Assembly: GCA_039026755.1 (NCBI GenBank) | Contig: JBCCLR010000047.1 | Coordinates: forward strand, 1 to 19,708 | Reading direction: 5' to 3' | Origin: CAKZYD01 sp039026755 | GTDB taxonomy: Bacteria > Pseudomonadota > Alphaproteobacteria > Sphingomonadales > CAKZYD01 | DNA: 19,708 nt | Shown: positions 15,204 to 19,708 of the stretch, piece after piece | Layout: each line of letters starts with the position of its first letter | Numbering within the stretch: the first letter of the stretch is position 1 | Translations under genes and position numbers: made by a program | The notes under the pieces: model-generated | What the model was told of the DNA's origin: nothing | Database searches by the model: none | Seen by the model: only the letters and a program-made list of their open reading frames with translations

Positions 15204-15235
15204 CCGCGACATACGCGGTGGGCCTTGTGAAGGCC
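15204..15235 (-). ncRNA. Paired hairpins in the icd upstream region
   Basis: Read on the minus strand, two perfect adjacent stems, GGCCTT/AAGGCC (15221-15235, loop of 3) and CCGCG/CGCGG (15204-15218, loop of 5), lie 45-75 bases before the icd ATG. The icd ribosome site contains the same AAGGCC, so the GGCCTT arm could pair with either. This is a candidate leader structure only; no transcription start is known. Confidence 0.3.
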
Positions 15236-15430
15236 AGTAAAAATGCTTCCAATGCGCAATTAGTATGAGAAAAAATGCCGCCTTTTTTGCGTTAGGCTTT
15301 ACTTTGCCATATTCCTGCGGCGTTACTTGTGGCAAAGCCTCGCAGCGCGCGGCTGCGCATATTCTTGGCAGGGCAGTATGCGCCAGCGCGGTGAGCGCAG
15401 CGCTATGGTAATAGGTCATTTATAAGGGTT

Positions 15431-16447
15431 ATGCGATCAACCTATTGGATCTTGGCTTTTGGCGTTGTTGCCGCGCTGCTCGCAGCGGCCTGGTTTGCAC
15501 GCCAATTGAGCGACGATACCGCTGCGCCTATTGCCGCACGCGATGCAATCGAAGACGGTGCAAAAGTTGTCGCCGCGATCGAGCCGGAGCAGACAATTTT
15601 TGAAGCGCCGGAGCTTGACACGCAGACTGCGCCAACCTTTGATATTGTGCGCATTAGCAGGAATGGTACAGGCGTCGTCGCTGGACGCGGCGAAGCGGGA
15701 AAAACGGTTGATTTGCTGGTCAATGGGGAGGCTGTTGCCAACGCCATGGCAGACATTAACCGCGAATGGGTCATTATTCTCGCCAAGCCCCTACCATCCG
15801 GTGCGCTGGAATTGAGCTTGAGCACTGTTGGTGCGGACGGCAAACGCATTTATTCGGAAAACATTGTGGTTGTCGATGTGCCGAAGCGCGGCGATGCAGG
15901 TGTTCTTGCGGTTCTCTCCCCGCGTAGTGGCACTGGTCCAAGCCAGCCACTTCAAGTGCCAAGTGAAAGTTCAAATGCGCTGCTGAAATTGCATATCGCT
16001 TCTATTGACATCTTGTCTGATGATACCGCGGTTGCATCGGGTTTGGCGGGCGCAGGCGATGCACTGCGCATATATGTCAACAACGCATATATTAATGAAG
16101 TTGTTGCAGATGAGGAGGGCGCGTGGCAGCTTAGCTTGGGCGTGTTGCCCGATGACGTGGAACATGAATTACGCGTAGATCAAATCTCTCAGGCGCAAGG
16201 CGATGTCGGCCTTCGCATTGTGCAACCGTTTAATGCGGAAGCGGCCATGCAGCCCAGTGACGCGCGGCGCGCCGTCGTTGTGCGGCGTGGCAACAACCTG
16301 TGGGCTATTGCGCGTCAAGTCTATGGTGGCGGTGAGCTGTTTAGTTTGATTTTTGAACAGAATGCAGCGCAGATACGCAATCCGGACTTGATATATCCGG
16401 GGCAGGTGTTTGACTTGCCGTTGGAGCCTGCGACGGTGACGCAGTGA
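15431..16447 (+). CDS. Membrane-anchored LysM protein with Ig-like domains
   Basis: The 338-residue protein has one N-terminal membrane helix (about residues 5-23), a low-complexity acidic linker, two Ig-like beta domains (roughly 70-155, FDIVRISRNGTGVVAGRGEAG..., and 178-255, LHIASIDILSDDTAVASGLAGAG...), and a C-terminal LysM domain (282-330) with the typical RRGNNLWAIARQVYGGG start and NPDLIYPGQVFDLP end. LysM binds peptidoglycan, so the protein probably links the inner membrane to the cell wall. No enzymatic domain is present. The ATG at 15431 has AAGG a few bases before it, within a copy of ATTTATAAGG. It ends four bases from a convergent gene. Confidence 0.85.
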   Translation: MRSTYWILAFGVVAALLAAAWFARQLSDDTAAPIAARDAIEDGAKVVAAIEPEQTIFEAPELDTQTAPTFDIVRISRNGTGVVAGRGEAGKTVDLLVNGEAVANAMADINREWVIILAKPLPSGALELSLSTVGADGKRIYSENIVVVDVPKRGDAGVLAVLSPRSGTGPSQPLQVPSESSNALLKLHIASIDILSDDTAVASGLAGAGDALRIYVNNAYINEVVADEEGAWQLSLGVLPDDVEHELRVDQISQAQGDVGLRIVQPFNAEAAMQPSDARRAVVVRRGNNLWAIARQVYGGGELFSLIFEQNAAQIRNPDLIYPGQVFDLPLEPATVTQ

Positions 16448-16451
16448 GCAT

Positions 16452-16889
16452 TCAGTCAGTAATTGTTGCCATACGCATGGCATCAAGCGCAGGCTGAACT
16501 TGCATCAATCTGCTCGTTAAAGCGATGCTTAGGTTCACTCGCGTCGGCTCGGCAATGACAGGAAATCTGACTGAAGCAATGACCCAATTGTCGGACTTGA
16601 TCTCGAACTTCGCAGCGCCGCCAGAGATTTTCGTCCCGTCCATGTCGAGCAGTGCATGGCGCAATGCACGATTTTCAGCGGAAAATGGTATTCGGCCGAT
16701 GAAGACGGACAACGCAATCGCAAAGCGCTGCCGGTTGCCCAAGACCCGCGCACGGCATCGGAACGCGCCAAAAGAAAACTGTGTTTTCATAGGCAGCTGC
16801 GCATATGTAATTGCATGCTCAGCTTGCGCTAAACGGCCAATAAAAGCGTCTGCATCATACGCGTCTGCACGATAGAGATTTGTAACCAT
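16452..16889 (-). CDS. Hypothetical protein (145 residues)
   Basis: I do not recognise the family. The start ATG at 16889 has an excellent ribosome site (AAGGAAGG), which argues for a real gene and against the longer frame starting at 16931. The product is soluble, without signal peptide or membrane helix, and looks alpha/beta: a short helix (DADAFIGRLAQAE), a basic strand region (QFSFGAFRCRARVLGNRQRFAIALSVFIGRI), and a C-terminal part with MDGTKISGGAAKFEIKSDNWVIASVRFPV followed by a helix. It is divergent from psd with a TTAA-N7-TTAA site between them, and its stop is four bases from the LysM gene's stop. Confidence 0.7.
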   Translation of the reverse strand: MVTNLYRADAYDADAFIGRLAQAEHAITYAQLPMKTQFSFGAFRCRARVLGNRQRFAIALSVFIGRIPFSAENRALRHALLDMDGTKISGGAAKFEIKSDNWVIASVRFPVIAEPTRVNLSIALTSRLMQVQPALDAMRMATITD

Positions 16890-16956
16890 GACCTTCCTTA
16901 GCCTGCGCTGCCTACTTTTGCACCGCGCCACACGTCATGATATGCCGCACAGCTCT

Positions 16957-16971
16957 TTAAACTGGCGTTAA
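16957..16971. promoter_or_regulatory. Candidate CtrA-type site (TTAA-N7-TTAA)
   Basis: TTAA ACTGGCG TTAA lies in the divergent gap, 67 bases before the 145-residue gene's start and 76 bases before psd. Half-sites and spacing match the CtrA core consensus. It could control either gene or both. Confidence 0.35.
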
Positions 16972-17047
16972 AATCACAGGGTGTTTTGAGATTTTATGCT
17001 AGATAGCGCGGCAACGGCGCGGGCTGCCGCCGACTTGGGAGATGACC

Positions 17048-17761
17048 ATGCACGAGAACTTTGAACTCTCAGAGTTTTTCCCACCGACACACAAGGAGGG
17101 CAGGCCATTTGTGCTTGTGGGCTTTGCAATTGCCCTGCTTGGATTTGTGTTTCTAGGGGATATAGTCGGTCTCGCTGGGCTGATTTTTACAGCGTTTTGC
17201 CTCTATTTTTTCCGCGATCCGGCACGCCGCGTGCCGACGGATCCGGTGCCAATCGTGTCGCCCGCAGATGGCCGGGTGTGTGATATCGTTATGGCACCGT
17301 GGCCGGCCGAGTTGGGCGGCGATGGCAACGACCAGCGCATTCGGATCAGCATCTTTCTTTCGGTGCTGGATGTGCACGTCAACCGCGCACCCTGCGCTGG
17401 GCGGATTAAACAAATAGCCTATGTTCCAGGTAAGATGCTGAATGCAAATCTGGAGAAAGCAAGCGCCGATAATGAGCGCAATATCATCGCGCTTGAGCGC
17501 AGCGATGGCAAAACCATGGCGTTTGTTCAAATATCTGGCTTTGTTGCGCGCCGAATTGTGTGTGACGTGGAAGAGGGTGATATGCTGGAGGCTGGGGCGC
17601 GTTTTGGCATTATTCGCTTTGGCTCACGCATGGATGTCTATTTGCCAAAGGGCTATGCTCCGGCGATCGGTATGGGCCAAGTCACGCTAGGCGGTGAAAC
17701 GGTCATTGCGATGCCGGCAGAAAAGCCTGAGCCAAAAGCAATTGCGGTGGCGAAGCGCTAA
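17048..17761 (+). CDS. psd: Phosphatidylserine decarboxylase proenzyme
   Basis: Psd decarboxylates phosphatidylserine to phosphatidylethanolamine at the inner membrane. The 237-residue protein is the short form. It has a hydrophobic N-terminal stretch (about residues 22-53), a PADGRV motif, SIFLSVLDVHVNRAP, and the self-cleavage site in IIRFGSRMDVYLP, where Ser193 would become the pyruvoyl group, leaving an alpha chain of 45 residues. I chose the ATG at 17048 rather than 17042 because GGGAG (17037-17041) abuts the first ATG but lies six bases before the second. pssA follows 63 bases on in the same direction, the classic psd-pssA pair. Confidence 0.95.
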   Translation: MHENFELSEFFPPTHKEGRPFVLVGFAIALLGFVFLGDIVGLAGLIFTAFCLYFFRDPARRVPTDPVPIVSPADGRVCDIVMAPWPAELGGDGNDQRIRISIFLSVLDVHVNRAPCAGRIKQIAYVPGKMLNANLEKASADNERNIIALERSDGKTMAFVQISGFVARRIVCDVEEGDMLEAGARFGIIRFGSRMDVYLPKGYAPAIGMGQVTLGGETVIAMPAEKPEPKAIAVAKR

Positions 17762-17824
17762 GCTGGGGCAGGTGACCGTGCGCGATCATCGACGGATTAT
17801 GCAAAACCATGAGGGAAAGGACTA

Positions 17825-18586
17825 ATGCTCCTGCTGTCTCGCGGCATTAGCCTGCGCGCGTTTATTCCGAATGCGATCACCATTATGGCGCTCAGTGCTG
17901 GGCTCACCGGCGTTAAATTTGCGCTTGAAGAACGCTGGGAATATGCTGTTTTAGCTGTTGTAATCGCCGGCATTTGTGATGGGACAGATGGCACTGTTGC
18001 GCGCGCTTTAAAGGCATCCAGCGCTTTTGGTGCTGCTCTCGATTCGCTTTCGGATGTGATTGCCTTTGGCATGGCGCCAGCGCTTATTTTGTATTTGTGG
18101 GTGCTGCAGGACGTGCGCGGCATTGGCTGGATATTGGCGCTTGCCTTTGCCGTTTCATGCGCGCTTAGGCTGGCGCGCTTTAATGCAAAACTCGATGCCG
18201 AAGATGACGATTATAAAAAGGCCGGATTTCTAACGGGCGTGCCGGCGCCAATTGCTGCAGGCCTGGTCTTGGCGCCTATGTACACCGGTTTTTGGGCGGA
18301 CCGCGACGCGGTTCTGACGCCGACATTTACAACGCTTTATGCCTTCGCCATTTGCGTGCTGATGGTCTCAAACTTGCCGACATACTCGTGGAAGGTGATG
18401 CGCCTGCGGCGCTCAATTCGGGGTCTTGCGCTGCTGTTTGTTGGCATTTTTGTGGCGCTGTTGACGACTTTGCCGTGGATTACCCTTACCATTTGCAGCG
18501 TCTGCTATTTAGCGTCTATTCCCATCAGCTGGCGCCACATGCAGCGGGTGCGTCGGTCTTGGGCTGCAAAAGAGGCTGCAGATTAA
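17825..18586 (+). CDS. pssA: CDP-diacylglycerol-serine O-phosphatidyltransferase
   Basis: PssA transfers phosphatidyl from CDP-diacylglycerol to serine, making the substrate of Psd. The 253-residue membrane protein carries the complete CDP-alcohol phosphatidyltransferase signature, DG-x2-AR-x8-G-x3-D-x3-D, as DGTVAR ... G ... DSLSD at about residues 56-78. Some six or more hydrophobic helices follow, with a basic C-terminus (HMQRVRRSWAAKE). The start ATG has AAAGGA upstream. It is downstream of psd and probably cotranscribed. The stop region is part of a 19-bp imperfect tandem duplication shared with the end of the convergent regulator gene. Confidence 0.94.
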   Translation: MLLLSRGISLRAFIPNAITIMALSAGLTGVKFALEERWEYAVLAVVIAGICDGTDGTVARALKASSAFGAALDSLSDVIAFGMAPALILYLWVLQDVRGIGWILALAFAVSCALRLARFNAKLDAEDDDYKKAGFLTGVPAPIAAGLVLAPMYTGFWADRDAVLTPTFTTLYAFAICVLMVSNLPTYSWKVMRLRRSIRGLALLFVGIFVALLTTLPWITLTICSVCYLASIPISWRHMQRVRRSWAAKEAAD

Positions 18587-18609
18587 AAAGGAAGCTGAAG
18601 ATTAAAGCG
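18572..18609. repeat. 19-bp imperfect tandem duplication at the pssA/regulator convergence
   Basis: Positions 18572-18590 and 18591-18609 agree at 15 of 19 bases (GAGGCTGCAGATTAA versus GAAGCTGAAGATTAA at their cores). The first copy holds the pssA stop codon; the second holds the regulator's stop on the other strand. Confidence 0.5.
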
Positions 18610-19060
18610 GTAGCTCGGTGGTCTCTTTGAGGCGCTCCATGGAAAAATTGACGCTTACGTCCGCCAGATCAGCGATCTTGATCAGTTTTTTATAGACGCG
18701 GTCATAATCGTCCATGTCGGCAATCACCACTTTAAGCAGATAATCAACATCGCCTGTCATGCGGTGACATTCTGTGATCTCCGGTAGGGCGCGGATTCCC
18801 TTGGCAAATTCTTCCGTCCATTCCTGGGTGTGGGCGTTAGTGCGAACCCGCACATAGCCAACCAAAGCAAGGCCCAGCGCGCTGGGGTCAAGCAAGGCAA
18901 CCCGCTTTTTGATCACATTGCTCGCTTCAAGCTTTTTAATGCGCTTCCAGCAGGGCGTTTGCGACACGCCCGCGCGTTCGGCGATTTCCGCAATCGTCGC
19001 ATCAGCGTTTTCCTGCAGTGCTCTGAGGATTTTCCGGTCGATATCGTCGAGTTGAAACAC
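18602..19060 (-). CDS. Lrp/AsnC-family transcriptional regulator
   Basis: The 152-residue protein has an N-terminal winged helix-turn-helix (residues 4-55; LDDIDRKILRALQENADATIAEIAERAGVSQTPCWKRIKKLE) and a C-terminal RAM ligand-binding/oligomerisation domain (about 65-140; ALPEITECHRMTGDVDYLLKVVIADMDDYDRVYKKLI). Members control amino-acid metabolism and usually form octamers; the ligand cannot be read from sequence. I used the GTG at 19060, preceded by TAGGAG eight bases upstream. Autoregulation is common in the family, but I could not define an operator. It is convergent with pssA, with 15 bases between the stops. Confidence 0.93.
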   Translation of the reverse strand: MFQLDDIDRKILRALQENADATIAEIAERAGVSQTPCWKRIKKLEASNVIKKRVALLDPSALGLALVGYVRVRTNAHTQEWTEEFAKGIRALPEITECHRMTGDVDYLLKVVIADMDDYDRVYKKLIKIADLADVSVNFSMERLKETTELPL

Positions 19061-19245
19061 CCTCTATGCTCCTATCAGACAACGTGCGCTGCCGCACCAA
19101 GTCCTTCAAAACGGTTCGCAGCACTGTATAGTGCGGTAAGATCCATAGCGCCAGCACGTCCCCCGCATTACAGTGGGAGGCTTAATTTGGCTCAGGGTAG
19201 ACATAAGATGGTCAAACCGGAGGGCGATAAAAAAGGGAATATGCC

Positions 19246-19377
19246 GTGCAGACCTTAGCGCAGTCGCTGGGCATTAACTGACGTTGCAGACATACCTGGC
19301 GCCGCGCGTCCATCAATACATCATGGTGTCTGCTGGGCTGCTCAATCGGCGATTTTGGCACGATCGCCTTTTTTCAA
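19246..19377 (+). pseudogene. Disrupted 5' part of the DUF4396 gene
   Basis: GTG at 19246 has AAGGGA seven bases upstream and is in the same frame as the downstream DUF4396 frame, but meets TGA at 19279-19281 after 11 codons. From 19282 that frame is open again and reads family-like protein (TWRRASINTSWCLLGCSIGDFGTIAFFQ) into the listed gene. Between them, the +1 frame reads TDVADIP (19277-19297). This looks like either two compensating single-base indels or a nonsense change. The rest of the gap back to the regulator (19061-19245) shows no gene, only a small stem (GCACT/AGTGC, about 19121-19134). Confidence 0.45.
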
Positions 19378-19692
19378 GTGACCGCCATTGCTTGGCCAAC
19401 AAGCTGGATCATGCTGCTTGCCATCCTTAATGGCTTGGCGACTTCAATTGCGCTGGAGAGCATCATCCTGTCGCGGCAAATGCCGTTTGCCGCAGCCTTT
19501 AAAACCGCAGTCGGCATGTCTTTTATTTCGATGGTGGCCATGGAGGCGGCGATGAACCTGGTTGATTTTCTGCTGACAGGCGGCGCACGGCTGACCTGGT
19601 GGGTGGTGCCCACCATGCTGCTTGCTGGTTTTTTGACCCCGCTGCCTTATAATTACTGGCGCTTGAAAGTGCTGGGCAAAGCCTGCCACTAA
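19378..19692 (+). CDS. DUF4396 membrane protein (N-terminus uncertain)
   Basis: The 104-codon frame from GTG 19378 matches the DUF4396 family, small membrane proteins of unknown function. Typical text is WIMLLAILNGLATSIALESIILSRQMPFAAAFKTAVGMSFISMVAMEAAMNLVDFLL followed by WWVVPTMLLAGFLTPLPYNYWRLK. Three or so transmembrane helices are expected (about 6-24, 38-62 and 75-92). Coding-like sequence continues upstream in the same frame to 19282 with no ATG, GTG or TTG start, so 19378 is only the first legal start and probably cuts off about 30 conserved residues. The gene may be a recent pseudogene, have an unusual start such as CTG, or carry sequence errors. Confidence 0.6.
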   Translation: MTAIAWPTSWIMLLAILNGLATSIALESIILSRQMPFAAAFKTAVGMSFISMVAMEAAMNLVDFLLTGGARLTWWVVPTMLLAGFLTPLPYNYWRLKVLGKACH

Positions 19693-19708
19693 GCGTCAAT
19701 TCTCCGAC

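Noticed and set aside
15180..15419. A 79-codon minus-strand frame filling the gap before icd
   Set aside because: The sequence looks like random translation, lacks a good ribosome site, and the stretch is better explained as an upstream control region with hairpins.
18830..19258. A 142-codon plus-strand frame over the Lrp/AsnC gene start
   Set aside because: It is antisense to the helix-turn-helix coding region with no independent support.
1..19708. Defence island, prophage, CRISPR array or biosynthetic cluster
   Set aside because: I found no repeat-spacer array, phage structural or integrase gene, restriction or toxin gene, or tRNA; the gene content is mainly core metabolism and envelope.

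Overview
This window is a stretch of alphaproteobacterial chromosome with moderate GC. Several families largely restricted to that class occur together: a DUF1476 ATPase-inhibitor (zeta) protein, DUF4170, DUF2336, a tiny aa3-type cytochrome oxidase subunit IV, and a psd-pssA pair. The purC-purS-purQ-purL order and the eukaryote-like NADP isocitrate dehydrogenase fit as well. I cannot fix the order or genus from sequence alone. I saw no phage genes, CRISPR array, tRNA or rRNA. Most of the window is core genome with small hypotheticals between.

Layout. Positions 1-3832 (minus) hold a tightly coupled purine operon, purC-purS-purQ-purL, each junction a 4-base ATGA overlap; purL runs off the left edge. 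Positions 4010-5625 hold five small genes on alternating strands: DUF1476, oxidase subunit IV, an unknown 61-residue protein, DUF4170 and a NIPSNAP-like protein. A 185-bp MITE-like element with TA ends (5636-5820) sits between the NIPSNAP-like gene and an mlaC-like gene and splits the latter's stop codon. Next comes a sodium:amino-acid symporter with a large inserted periplasmic domain. Positions 8750-13345 hold a DUF2336 protein, a 990-residue membrane-anchored coiled-coil protein with TipN-like architecture, and a single-domain Hpt protein; this is the most plausible signalling or polarity cluster. A small secreted protein and a terminator precede icd (minus). Then come a LysM/Ig-like envelope protein, an unknown 145-residue protein, psd-pssA (phosphatidylethanolamine synthesis), an Lrp/AsnC regulator, and a DUF4396 membrane protein whose 5' end looks broken.

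How the genes relate. The pur genes carry out successive and cooperating steps of IMP synthesis (PurSQL is one enzyme complex, PurC acts later). Psd and PssA are consecutive steps from CDP-diacylglycerol to phosphatidylethanolamine. The remaining genes are mostly single transcription units arranged divergently or convergently, often only a few bases apart.

Most interesting non-gene signals: the MITE-like element that interrupts but preserves a stop codon; a perfect 25-bp palindrome that is exactly the overlap of two convergent genes, so both proteins end almost alike; TTAA-N7-TTAA (CtrA-like) sites upstream of the DUF2336 gene and of psd, with a near-match upstream of the TipN-like gene; a possible leader RNA switch before icd; and the frame break in the DUF4396 gene. 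None is proven by sequence reading alone.
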